Positions 9,056 to 18,460 of a DNA stretch of 53,656 nt are shown here, piece by piece. A program made the translations under genes and the position numbers. Where the stretch lies: positions 1 to 53,656 of the forward strand of contig JAJRSO010000014.1 in NCBI GenBank assembly GCA_024278755.1, given 5' to 3'. Below the pieces are notes generated by a model, which saw only the letters and a program-made list of their open reading frames with translations, was not told the origin of the DNA and did no database searches. Numbering within the stretch: the first letter of the stretch is position 1; each line of letters begins with the position of its first letter. This DNA is from Calditrichota bacterium. GTDB lineage: Bacteria > Calditrichota > Calditrichia > Calditrichales > Calditrichaceae.

Positions 9056-9403
9056 TATATACTCCCGTCAAAATGGATTGTCTTAAGTGTTTTTTAGCTT
9101 GTTTTCAGCGCGTAAGATGAGAAATATTTCCTCTTTTTCCAAATAAAAAAAAGCAACCGCCTTTGGTAAACAGAGACTTTTTATTCGAACAATATCTAAT
9201 TTGATATATGGAATCGTATTCGCGTATTCGCAGCGAAAAAACTGACTGAGAACAGGAATTTAACAAAGCCAATAAAGGATTTTAAATTATTTGAAAAATA
9301 TTTGCCGCAAATTCGCCAAGGGAAAACCTCGCGCACTACCGATATTAAAATCTGAAGGGGAACGATGACGGATATCAAAAAATGGTCGCCCCTAACTACA
9401 TCC
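9056..9403. other. Intergenic region, no gene seen
   Basis: These 348 bp between the debranching enzyme stop and the CBM48 start hold no convincing gene. They include an A-rich run near 9147 and decayed-looking fragments (TTTGCCGCAAATTCGCCAAG near 9300) of the type found in the other repeat-bearing spacers. A promoter for the CBM48-glgP pair is expected near 9060-9130 but not identified. Confidence 0.5.
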
Positions 9404-12400
9404 TTAGGTTAAAAGCTTTAAGATCCGGTAAAACTCCGAAACGCCCCAGGCCTGGGCGCCGCAGCCTCGCGCACGATGCGGGGCGCTTCCGTCACAGATT
9501 TCCGGAAGAAAACCAATGGCTCCGTCTTCCATTAATGTCCGGGATGAGAGCAGCAACGAGCGGCAGCGTTGTCGCCCTTCTTTTCCGAGAATTTGATACA
9601 ACGCTTCCACATACGATGGGAAGAGCCAGGTCCAGGCAGTTCCGTTGTGATAGGCCGGTTTGCGCCGAGTATCCTCATCTCCTTCGTAACGGCCAAAATA
9701 TGGCTTCCGCGGATTGTTCAGTAATTTTCCATTCCATGAGATTGTGAGGGGCCGACTAACCGGCTCGTCGGCCAGGCTGCGGATAGCGCCCGGAACGAGG
9801 AGCTGCTCGCAGGAGGTAACAATTCCCTTTTTTTCTTCCATATCCCTTACCGCGCCCAACGTCACGGCAAAAAGCTGGTTCGGCCTGCAGGTATCATCGG
9901 CTTGGGCCTGAGCGGCCGCTGTTTGAGGATCGGCATGCAAACAGTCGGATAAATATTTTTTTTCGGGCAGCCAAAAATAAGCGGCAATTGATTCCTTTAC
10001 CTGTTTTTGCAGCGCTTCCCATTTTGGAATGTAGCGGGAAATAAAACGAAGCGCCGCCGCCCACAGAGCCTGAATTTCGATAGGATACCCTTCCCGCGGG
10101 GTGCCGGCCGGATAATTGGTATCCATCCAGGTAAAATGGGCCGGACTAAAAATCAAACCGCTCTCTATATCCATTTTGATTCCGGTCGGAGTACCGTCGG
10201 CATAATTCTGTACAATGGATTCCAGCACACGCAGCAGGGTACGACCGCCGCAGTCTTCCTGCAAAATGGCGTCGCTGCCGGAATGCGCCACAAAATCCTC
10301 AACCGCCTTAAAAAGCCACAGGGGGGCATCGCTGGTTTCACGGTTAGAATTATCCGCTCCGCGGATCACATTGGGAATGGTTCCGTCCTTTTCAAACGCG
10401 GCAAACTGCTTCAGGATATTCCGGCTTTCTTTCAGCAAACCGGCGCTGATCACCCCGCGCAGACTAATCAGCGTATCCCGTCCCCAATCCAAAAACCAGG
10501 GGAAACCGGCAATAATCGTTTGATACTGATCCCGTTTTACAATAAAACGTTTTAGGGCGCTTAGCGCCGCCAGCTCCGGTTTTACCCTTTGCTCCAAAGC
10601 GATTTCAGGCCAGCGGATTTTACTTTTTTCTGTGGCGGTCGATAAAAACTCCGCCTGCGAAAAAAGCGCCCGCTCTTCTCCCGGTTTTAAATAAAATTCA
10701 AAGTAGCCGGGACTGAACAGGTCGGTGTGTGCTTCCAGCCCGCGCTCTTCTTCTTCCGTGAGGAATTGCATATAGTTCCATTCCGGCTGAACAATAAAAG
10801 CGGAACCGGAAAGTTCCACCTGTAAATTCCATTCGGGATGGGGAGCAAAAAGGAAACGGTCCTTTTGCGCCTGCACCGCTTTTGCAAACGAGTCTTCCGC
10901 GCCCTGATACGCTTTGGTCACCTCATGGTTCAGACGGTCTTCGAGATCGGGACGTACAATTATTTTTAGCGGGATTTCATGTTCTGACCGGGAATTGTTT
11001 TGGTTTTTCTGCGGCAGCCGTTTAAAACGGAAGCGTACCGCATTAACGTTTAGCGCACCCTCAAAAACCACGGAAAGCGGCGCCGAATTTCCCTGACCGA
11101 CCGGAACCAGAAACTGCCAGCGGGCGGAATTTTCCGTACCGGATGTAAAATGCTGAAGCAGCGTAGGACTAAGTTCCGCAGAATAGTCGTTGGAAACCAC
11201 CCAGACGCGACAGCGGGTAAACAGAATCCGGCGATCAACCGGAAAATCCGCGCTGCTGTTTGCCGCCAACACGGCGTCATACTTACTGCGCAGGTTGCCC
11301 CAGTCTGCCCGAACCTGACTCATTCCCCCTAAATAATTTGAGGCCATTACAAAGCGGTTTTTTTCTTTTATCTCATCATACGTAAAAGAGACACGCAAAG
11401 AGGCGGAATCTGCGGCGGGAAGCAGTTGCAGAAGTCCCGTTTCCCCTCGTGCCGTTCCATTTTCATAAACGGTTATCGTTAACTGCCGGAATCTGATTTC
11501 ATAATTCCCTGTCTCTTGTTTTTTAAAAATATAAAAATGGCGACCATCGGCGGAGGGCAGGCTCCGCCCGGGCTCTATGGTTTCCGTTCCGTTTTTAATC
11601 TCCGCTCTGAACGGAAAATCGCATTTAATTATAAGCAAATCACCCGCAGGAAGCGGAACGATGCGTTTTTGATCTTTTCCTTCTGTCCAGGTGGTAAGCG
11701 GCGGTAAAACAGAAGCGCTTATTTCTGCGCAAAATGCTTCGGGATTTTTCATGAAAAGAGCGGTAAGAGCGTCAACATCAAAAGCGTCCGCATCCCGCAG
11801 CCCCTGATACTCTGTGATCACCTTAAACATTTCGGCGCGGATACGCTGCCGCAAAACACAATCCGGTTCGGAATAACCTCTTTGCGCTAAAGCCGCTTCC
11901 AAACTTTGCACGTCTTCGTTCTGCGCGGTCAGACATAAAACCTGTTGCGGATCAAGATTCAGCATCCGTTGCGAATCGGTCTCCGTACAAACAATTTCCT
12001 GTCCGCTTAACAGATCGAAAACCGCTTTCCCGACACAGGGAAATTCCATTTGCGGCCAGCGGCATTTGATGCTTCTATCGTTATTCAGATTCGCCAGGAT
12101 CAAAAGTTTATTTTCGGCCAGGGCATCTTTGCGGACTATCATGAGCAAATCCGCAGAATCGTTTTTGATAAACTGGATGGCACTGCGTTTAAAAAACGCC
12201 GGATGGGTCGAAAGCAAAACCTGCAGGCGGCGGATTGGTTCAACCTGATTTTCAGTGTTTTCCCAGTTCAGCGGCGCAGCGCCGTGCACGTCTATCTTTT
12301 CTGTGGCAAACCATTCCACGCCATTCGTAATGCCCAGGGTTCCGTTATAAGATAGCAGAGCGGAAAGCGTCGTGCGCATCATGGCATATTTTTTAGAGGT

Positions 12401-13654
12401 CTCCGCAAGCCGGTTATTATCGTGGGTTTCGGCAAAATGTACCATTAACCCGCTGTTGTTATTTATGGTTTCACAGTAGCGAAGATACGATTCTATCTGC
12501 TCCTTTGCATAATTCTGGAAGAGTTCGGAGTAGGCCCAGTTTAAACCGGCCGATTCCAGCAACCGTTTTTGCAGATCGAGCGGGCCGCCAAGTCCTTCAA
12601 GCAAAAGAATGGCGTCGGGATATTCCAGGCGAATTTTGGCATTGATGTATTCCCAGGCTTCAAAGGGAATTTTATAACCGGCGTCGCAACGGAAGCCATC
12701 CACGCCGTGGCGTAGCCAGAATAAAAAGACCTCGGCCATATGGTCGGCAACTTGTGGTTTAGAGTAATCCAGTTCCACGAGATCGGCCCAGACCACTCCC
12801 CAGGCCCCGGGACTGACAAACGACTGGTCTTCATTCCGTTTAAACCAGTCCGGATGTTCGAGATGCAGACGCGACGCCCAGCCGGTATGATTGACCGGAA
12901 TATCCAAAAATAACTGTGCCCCGCGGGCATGCACGGCGTCCACCAGTTCCAGAAACTGATCTAGCGGAGTTGTTTTTTTATCAAATTCGGCCAGAGCGGG
13001 ATCGACGGAAAAATAATCCAGAGCGGCAAAAGGGCTGCCGAAACGCCCCATGCGGCCATAGGTTACCGGCGTGGGATGAATGGGCAGCAGTTGAATAATC
13101 CGGCTATGCAGCGTACCGATGATAAAATCCAGTTTTTTGATAAACGCCCTAAAGGTGCCGGAAGGCGGAACAACCACATATCCCGCGTCATCGAGCCGGT
13201 TGATAGAATCATTCAGCCCGTTTTGGGTTTCCTGTTTCTCAAACATCCCCGGGCCGAACTGGCGGATAAAGGCTGTATAGATACCGCTGCCGCAAACATA
13301 GCCGGGCGGTTCCACCTTAAATGTAATATTTTCACCTTCAGGCCAGAGCGGTTCCGTTTGGCCATCTTCCATAAACCAGGTTTTTGCAGAAAACGAACCC
13401 GTTTCCGTTAAGGCCAGAGAGAGTTCAAACTCCGTATCCGAAATACGGCGCATGGGGATATCGTGCCAATCGCGACCCTGAACTACGGATACATGCGCCA
13501 CAATCTCTGTGTTGCGTACACACCTTCTGCCGATATTCGTACGTAAAAAGGCCTTGCCCGTGGCCGGAGAAGAGAGTTTTAGATTAAACCGAATCCTGTC
13601 GCCACGGTAAAAAATCTTATAAGCAGGAATGATCTTCTGATTTAATTGCTTCAT
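9404..13654 (-). CDS. Bifunctional-looking glycogen debranching enzyme: GH13 module fused to GH133-like amylo-alpha-1,6-glucosidase
   Basis: 1416 aa, far longer than bacterial GlgX (about 660) or typical bacterial GDE (about 650-700). Residues ~1-115 look like an N-terminal beta domain. Residues ~120-560 form a GH13 barrel with intact catalytic residues: D324 in DGFRCDAG, E353 in LLLEGLGG and H411/D412 in AETHDNN. Residues ~560-960 are a less recognisable linker/beta region. Residues ~1000-1416 match the (alpha/alpha)6 amylo-1,6-glucosidase domain (DWGRDTLISLRG, PNVIRGADNSNRETSDAP, NYPAGTPREGYPIEIQALW). The order transferase then glucosidase is that of eukaryotic debranching enzyme. Its role is probably to remove branches during glycogen breakdown with GlgP. 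The ribosome site is weak. Confidence 0.9.
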   Translation of the reverse strand: MKQLNQKIIPAYKIFYRGDRIRFNLKLSSPATGKAFLRTNIGRRCVRNTEIVAHVSVVQGRDWHDIPMRRISDTEFELSLALTETGSFSAKTWFMEDGQTEPLWPEGENITFKVEPPGYVCGSGIYTAFIRQFGPGMFEKQETQNGLNDSINRLDDAGYVVVPPSGTFRAFIKKLDFIIGTLHSRIIQLLPIHPTPVTYGRMGRFGSPFAALDYFSVDPALAEFDKKTTPLDQFLELVDAVHARGAQLFLDIPVNHTGWASRLHLEHPDWFKRNEDQSFVSPGAWGVVWADLVELDYSKPQVADHMAEVFLFWLRHGVDGFRCDAGYKIPFEAWEYINAKIRLEYPDAILLLEGLGGPLDLQKRLLESAGLNWAYSELFQNYAKEQIESYLRYCETINNNSGLMVHFAETHDNNRLAETSKKYAMMRTTLSALLSYNGTLGITNGVEWFATEKIDVHGAAPLNWENTENQVEPIRRLQVLLSTHPAFFKRSAIQFIKNDSADLLMIVRKDALAENKLLILANLNNDRSIKCRWPQMEFPCVGKAVFDLLSGQEIVCTETDSQRMLNLDPQQVLCLTAQNEDVQSLEAALAQRGYSEPDCVLRQRIRAEMFKVITEYQGLRDADAFDVDALTALFMKNPEAFCAEISASVLPPLTTWTEGKDQKRIVPLPAGDLLIIKCDFPFRAEIKNGTETIEPGRSLPSADGRHFYIFKKQETGNYEIRFRQLTITVYENGTARGETGLLQLLPAADSASLRVSFTYDEIKEKNRFVMASNYLGGMSQVRADWGNLRSKYDAVLAANSSADFPVDRRILFTRCRVWVVSNDYSAELSPTLLQHFTSGTENSARWQFLVPVGQGNSAPLSVVFEGALNVNAVRFRFKRLPQKNQNNSRSEHEIPLKIIVRPDLEDRLNHEVTKAYQGAEDSFAKAVQAQKDRFLFAPHPEWNLQVELSGSAFIVQPEWNYMQFLTEEEERGLEAHTDLFSPGYFEFYLKPGEERALFSQAEFLSTATEKSKIRWPEIALEQRVKPELAALSALKRFIVKRDQYQTIIAGFPWFLDWGRDTLISLRGVISAGLLKESRNILKQFAAFEKDGTIPNVIRGADNSNRETSDAPLWLFKAVEDFVAHSGSDAILQEDCGGRTLLRVLESIVQNYADGTPTGIKMDIESGLIFSPAHFTWMDTNYPAGTPREGYPIEIQALWAAALRFISRYIPKWEALQKQVKESIAAYFWLPEKKYLSDCLHADPQTAAAQAQADDTCRPNQLFAVTLGAVRDMEEKKGIVTSCEQLLVPGAIRSLADEPVSRPLTISWNGKLLNNPRKPYFGRYEGDEDTRRKPAYHNGTAWTWLFPSYVEALYQILGKEGRQRCRSLLLSSRTLMEDGAIGFLPEICDGSAPHRARGCGAQAWGVSEFYRILKLLT

Positions 13655-14020
13655 ACGAATTCAATTTACAGGAAAGTTAAGAAAAATTCCATTTTTACGG
13701 AATCAAACAATCCCGATCACAGGGGTAGATTCGTTTTATTTGAATTGCAACAATTGGGCGCTATGTCGCTCCGTGTGGGTTAGAACAAATACAAAAAAGA
13801 AAAGCCAGAGATTACCATCACGCCAGAGGCGGACAGATCGAAAAAATATATAAAAACCAAGTAATTCTATTTGTTCTGTTTTAGTATTATCGGGCAAAAC
13901 GTTGTGCGTTTCGCGCTTAAAAAAATAAAAAAATTTTTGCCGTGAATGCGCTATTGAACCCTAAACAAAAAAACAAAAAATTTAATCGGCGAATATCCGT
14001 GTTCATCCGCGGCTTTTAGT
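13655..14020. other. Intergenic region with dispersed repeats upstream of the debranching gene
   Basis: No gene is seen. ATCGGCGAATATCCGTGTTC followed by ATCCGCGGCTTTTAG at 13986-14019 is a full member of the 'TCCGTGTTCATC' repeat family, and GCCGTGAATGCGCTATTGAA at 13939-13958 resembles GCCACAAATGCGCTAATGAA in the 18019-18460 spacer. The terminator and further repeats follow to the right. Confidence 0.6.
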
Positions 14021-14058
14021 AAAAAAATGCTTCTTCCCGCTCTGGCGGGAAGAAGCAT
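14021..14058 (-). terminator. Rho-independent terminator of the cytochrome gene
   Basis: On the minus strand a perfect 14-bp stem ATGCTTCTTCCCGC / GCGGGAAGAAGCAT with a 4-nt loop (CAGA) is followed directly by seven T. It lies about 144 nt after the stop of the multiheme cytochrome, whose transcript it should end. The stem is also strong when read from the plus strand, but without a T tract. Confidence 0.85.
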
Positions 14059-14108
14059 CGCGTTTATTTTTGTTTTGCTATATTTATGAGTCCAGTCTAA
14101 AAAGGCAT

Positions 14109-14192
14109 AGCCACCGATTTTCACAGAAAGACACGGATTGTTTTTATTGAAATTACATTGAATAGATTCGTGTAAATTCGTGGTTTTTATAG
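14109..14192. repeat. Dispersed repeat segments (CACGGATT / ATTCGTGTAAATTCGTGG)
   Basis: Two repeat-like segments, GCCACCGATTTTCACAGA...ACACGGATT and ATAGATTCGTGTAAATTCGTGG, lie between the terminator and the cytochrome stop codon. They share the CGTG/CACG-rich, A/T-flanked style of the family at 13986 and 18324-18402 and may be diverged or inverted members. Confidence 0.45.
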
Positions 14193-14201
14193 TGAACTCA
14201 T

Positions 14202-16772
14202 TTATTCTGCCTTTTTAAGATGCGCCTCTTTTAAATGTTCTTCGGTTACTCGCAGCACTTCTTTTTGCGTGGCGCCCAGAACATCGGCCTTGCCGTCGCC
14301 ATCCAGATCCACCGGTTTGATATAAGGCACTTCGGGGTCGATCAGAATCAATCCTTTTTTAACGCCTTCTTCGAATCCCTGAATGCTGTTGGGGGCAAAG
14401 GTTAGCAGGCGATCCTCAATCCGTCCGTTTTTGCCGTGACAGGATGTGCAGGTTCCGTTAGCGCCCAGCGCCTGATCCGCCGGCAGCACGCCGTGTGAAA
14501 TCTTAAAATAATGCGCGGCAATAAACAGAACAGGATCGGGATTTTTCTCGCCTTCTTTTTTCAGTATTTGTATCAAAGCCTTGCGCATTTTCTGAATATC
14601 ATCCAGCGTGCTGACTTCCGGTTTCATATCCGGATGCCCCATATAACCGGTTTTATCAAAAATTTTATCGCCGGTAATTAGTTGGGCGAAACGCTGTCCT
14701 TTTTTGGTAGAAAAATGCCCCGTAACCGCCGCATTGATTTCGCGGGGATAGACAACCTTTTTCAGGGTTTTATCGAACCAGGTCTGAATCGTAATAGGAT
14801 TGCCAACAGTAATCTGGTCGCCCCGGGAATTTTTGGAATAAAACATGGGCGGCGTCCATTCAAATCCCTTTTGACCGGTCATATGCTGATACATCTGACC
14901 AAACATATCGTCCCCTTTTTCGGGAAGCATATAAGCCACCGGCGCCTGAAAATCCATTGCACCGTCATCGGATTCTTTGTGGCCGACAAGCCAGCTCACA
15001 TTTCCCATTCCATAGCCGGGAATGGGGCCGTAGTACGGCGGCAGCAGGACATCCATCATCTGGCCCTTCGGGCCGGGAAAATGACGGTTGTCATAATTGT
15101 AGGTAAATCCAAGTGAATAATCGAAAGTTCGGAAGGTCCAGTAACGCACCTGCGGGACATGACAGGTTTCACAGGCGATTTTTGCCAAATGTGTTTTGGC
15201 CGCGCTTCCAAAAACCAGCGCATGTGCTTCTTCCGGATTAGGACCGTCTTCTTCCGACACATGACAATTATAGCAGTTATTGGGGGCCGGATTATTATCC
15301 AAATCATCCCGTACATGATTGCCGCTATCCGTACCTTCTGGAAAATTATGGTCCGGGCTCGTTACATAATCATCCTGCTCTATTCCGTCCGGTTTCCCTT
15401 TACTGTGGCAACTGGTACATTCCATTCCTGCGGTGGCATGCACATCGTAACCGGGGTCTTTTTCCGTTTTGGGATCCAAATTCCAGATCTCGCCCCGTTT
15501 GACGATATCGGCTTTCATACCCAATCCCCAGGTACGTACCTGAAAACTTCCGTTGATGGGATCTTTAACGCCCACATGGCACTGCGCGCAAACGCGGGTC
15601 CATTTATTCTCGCCGGATTCGTTATCCTTTGAACTGAGCAGAGGAACGTTTATTTCGTCATCTTCATTAAATTCACTGACCTGATAATAGACATTTGCTT
15701 TAAACGCATCTTTGTCTTTTTCGATTTTCACATAGGTGATCGGGTAACCGTCCTGATTATTATCCCAACCCATCAGGCCGCCCGACGGAGCCTGAGCAAA
15801 AAAATTACCGAGAAATTTTCGCTTGGCTTGCAAACCGGTGAACGGAGTGCCTTCGCCTTCCACGTAGGGCTGGCGTAAATAATTGCGCGAATCAGCCATG
15901 GGATTATCGAGATCACTGTAAAATTTACCCGCTTCGAATTTTGTTTTACTGCGCGACAAGGGATCGGAATAAGTAAAAGCCGATTCCCACCCTTCACCGG
16001 GATAAATCCCCATAGAAACAGCGATTGCTTTTCCATTTTCCCGTTTGGCAAAAATCCGCACTCTGGGATTGTATACGACCGGTTTAATTCCGTTTGCGTC
16101 TGTAAGCCGTTTGGTATCCGGATCCAAGTGGCAGGTAAAACAATCCGCCTCCAAAGAACCGGATTTGCGCCAGTCAAACTTATGCGGTTTAGCGACGGTA
16201 CCATCTTTGGTTTCATCGGATGAATAGGTATAGTAATCTCCGTCTAAAGCCGGCGCGTCATCGGGGTTAACCGAATCTAACCGTTTCCCGTTGCGATCGT
16301 ATTCATACGGACCGCCGCCCGGATGACAGGAAGCACAGGTGGCAACCTCTTCTGCTGTGCCAATATCGAAGGTTAATTGTGATGAATTCTTTTTTTGCGC
16401 CAACTGGCGGTAGGAAGGCGGTCACCAGGAGCCGTACTGACCGGCAGATAATAAGTGCTCGTAATGAAATTCTTTATGTTTTCTACCCCAGTCGTCGCCC
16501 ATGTCAGTGGCGCCTAACTGAAAATGATAGGCCGAAGTAATTACATCATAATCGTGGCAGGAACCACAGGTCTCTTTGGGACTGTATGGATTTCCTTTAT
16601 AATAGGAAATGCCGTTAATCACTAGTTTCTGACCCTGCGCCCTGGCCATTTCGATTACATTGTCTCCGTTTTTATCCAAAAGCGGAATGGCGGGATGCTC
16701 ATCTGCCAGAACCTGCGTAACCGGCAGCAGAAGGAGGGCAACCCCTAAGCAGAGAAGTTTATTTTTTTTCAT
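14202..16772 (-). CDS. Octaheme c-type cytochrome with an in-frame TGA (candidate selenoprotein)
   Basis: 856 codons if read through TGA at 16422-16424 (codon 117). ATG 16772 has GGGAG 5-6 nt upstream. Residues 1-24 are a signal peptide, so it acts in the periplasm or outside. Eight CxxCH heme sites are visible: CGSCH (69-73) before the TGA, then CASCH, CFTCH, CAQCH, CTSCH, CYNCH, CETCH and CTSCH after it. Calcium-loop-like DKNGDNVIE and DLDGDGKAD occur near the ends. The frame is identical on both sides: AGQYGSW-TGA-PPSYRQLAQ. The downstream part has no signal peptide and only a poor TTG start, so by itself it could not be matured as a c-type cytochrome. It is either a selenoprotein (see the hairpin) or a nonsense-interrupted gene. 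The electron partners are unknown. Confidence 0.8.
16398..16424 (-). promoter_or_regulatory. Possible bacterial SECIS-like hairpin just after the in-frame TGA
   Basis: On the coding strand TGA is followed by 12 nt and then CGCC-AGTT-GGCG, a 4-bp GC stem with a 4-nt loop whose second base is G. The loop begins 16 nt after the TGA. As I recall the bacterial SECIS consensus (short loop with G in its first two positions, stem of at least 4 bp, loop 16-37 nt after UGA), this meets the minimum on each count. A 4-bp hairpin is easily met by chance, so it supports recoding only weakly. Confidence 0.35.
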
Positions 16773-16974
16773 ACTTTCTCCCAATCGGTAAAATATTTGA
16801 CAACTTATTTATTTGCCGAGAATATAACAAAAGAAACTTCGCTCATCAAAATATAAAGAAATATTAATGAATATTTTTAAAAAGCGATTTTTATCCGTAT
16901 ATGCGGATTAAAAATATAAACAAATAGGCCGGTTTACATAAATCCGGGCCATTTATTATAACAAGCGCTCTATA

Positions 16975-18018
16975 TCAGCCGGAAGAAGGCAGAAGGACGG
17001 GATTAAACTCTTTACGTAAATTCTCGTAGTGACGGCGCATCAGGCGGTTGGAACGCATGTTAATCAGGGCTAAAAAATATTCTTTGCGGATCATCCCGCG
17101 AGTCACTTTTACTTTTTCGGAACCGAGCAGGGAAAGTGTGTTAAACTGAATTTTCTGCAACGTACGCATGGCCCAAAAAAGCGGCAGCATGCAAAACAGG
17201 CGGATGCGTGTCTCTTCTTTGGGAATCAGTAAAATATAATCCAGAGCTTTATCCAGATGCTCCACCGCATTGCGAATCAGTTCGTTAAATAATTGTTCGG
17301 CGAGGTGGGCATTTTTTTGTTCGTAAATGGTTTCCCGGGTGAGTTTATATTTGTGCAGAAGTTCATCGGGAATGTAAGACTGCCCCCTGCGCAAATCGAC
17401 GGTCATATCACGGATGATATTGACCAGCTGCAATCCCTTACCAAAAGAGCCGGCTAGATTTTCCATCTTTCCGCGGATGGACGGCGTTATTTTTTTTGAA
17501 TAGTACGAAAATAATTCCGTGAGCAGGTAGCCCACCGTACCGGCCACGTAGTAGGTATATTCATCCAGCTCCTTCATGGATTTTAAAAAGGAAAATCGTT
17601 TTTTTTGAACCGACTGGGCGTATTTATGCATACCCATAGACATTTCCACTACCCATTTGGCGATATGGTTTTGCATCACCGGTGAAAATGAACGGTACAC
17701 ACGCATCACTTTTTCTAAATCGTGCACTAGTGTATCGTCAGCTGTTTCATTAGGAAATTGTGTAACCGAGGTTAAAAATTTATCCAGCGCCGATTTCTCT
17801 CTGTTCAGGAAAATTCTGGAATAAGTTTGAAGCATCTCTTTTTTCTGAGACAAAGAAAGCATTTCGCTATCTTCCACCGTATCGGCAATTCGACACAGCA
17901 AATAGGCCGTGGTTACCTGCAGGCGCAGGCCCTCGGGCAGCATGCGGATGGTTGGTGCAAAGGTACGCGAAACTTTTGGCAGCACCGCTTCGCAATATTG
18001 TATATCAGTTAAAGCCAA
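16975..18018 (-). CDS. Squalene/phytoene synthase family protein
   Basis: 347 aa. It is a head-to-head prenyl diphosphate condensing enzyme, membrane-associated at the cytosolic face, likely making squalene or phytoene. The first Asp-rich motif is in CRIADTVEDS (about 42-51), the second in NIIRDMTVDLRRGQSYIP (about 205-222), and YTYYVAGTVGYLLTELF matches the conserved Y(x)YxVAGxVG segment. SRTFAPTIRMLP near the N-terminus is also typical. The start is a TTG at 18018 preceded by CGGAG 8 nt upstream. Length and the DTVED motif recall squalene synthases more than CrtB, but the product cannot be told from sequence alone. No other isoprenoid or hopanoid gene is nearby. Confidence 0.85.
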   Translation of the reverse strand: MALTDIQYCEAVLPKVSRTFAPTIRMLPEGLRLQVTTAYLLCRIADTVEDSEMLSLSQKKEMLQTYSRIFLNREKSALDKFLTSVTQFPNETADDTLVHDLEKVMRVYRSFSPVMQNHIAKWVVEMSMGMHKYAQSVQKKRFSFLKSMKELDEYTYYVAGTVGYLLTELFSYYSKKITPSIRGKMENLAGSFGKGLQLVNIIRDMTVDLRRGQSYIPDELLHKYKLTRETIYEQKNAHLAEQLFNELIRNAVEHLDKALDYILLIPKEETRIRLFCMLPLFWAMRTLQKIQFNTLSLLGSEKVKVTRGMIRKEYFLALINMRSNRLMRRHYENLRKEFNPVLLPSSG

Positions 18019-18460
18019 TTGTTTGCTCCGTTATGAATATTTGCCAATGTACAAAAAATCAGCCGTTTCGCAAATAAACAATAAATGCCGAAAGGGATTA
18101 ATCTGTGAACATCCATGGATAAAAAAGACGCTGCCTGTACCAAAGGTGGGAATGAGTGGTGTCCCGCGCTGACGGGCACGTTGCAGTAAATGGAACCTCC
18201 CCCCGCCTAACGCCTTTTTTAAGAGAGGGGGGATAAGCCTGTGTTCTCCCTATTTAGGGTGTCACAAAAAGAAAGCTTAGCCACAAATGCGCTAATGAAT
18301 GCGAATAAATTAAACAACAAAAAATCGGCGAACATCGGTGTTCACCCACGGCAAAAGAAAACAAATTAAATCAGACAATATCCGTGTTCATCTGCGGTTT
18401 TAAAAAAAGCTACCCACACAAAACGACATAGTAAAAAAAAAGGCGCTAATGACTAAACAC
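18019..18460. other. Repeat-rich intergenic region
   Basis: No gene is seen in 442 bp. It carries several dispersed repeat pieces: ATCTGTGAACATCCATGGAT (18100-18119), a CCTCCCCCC...AGAGGGGGG inverted segment (about 18194-18232), GCCACAAATGCGCTAATGAA (18280-18299), TCGGCGAACATCGGTGTTCA (18325-18344) and AGACAATATCCGTGTTCATC (18373-18392). The last two are tandem members of the family also seen at 2188 and 13986. Confidence 0.65.

Noticed and set aside
14202-16403. A separate gene starting at the TTG at 16403
   Set aside because: It lacks a ribosome site and a signal peptide while having seven heme sites, and the coding pattern continues upstream without a break through the TGA. It is better read as the continuation of the gene starting at 16772.
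18188-18235. CCTCCCCCC...AGAGGGGGG as a rho-independent terminator
   Set aside because: The arms are low-complexity with a loop of about 22 nt and no T tract follows. It fits a known style of intergenic repeat better.
13986-18402. CRISPR array made of the 'TCCGTGTTCATC' repeats
   Set aside because: The copies are imperfect, mostly far apart and without regular spacers; no cas gene is present.
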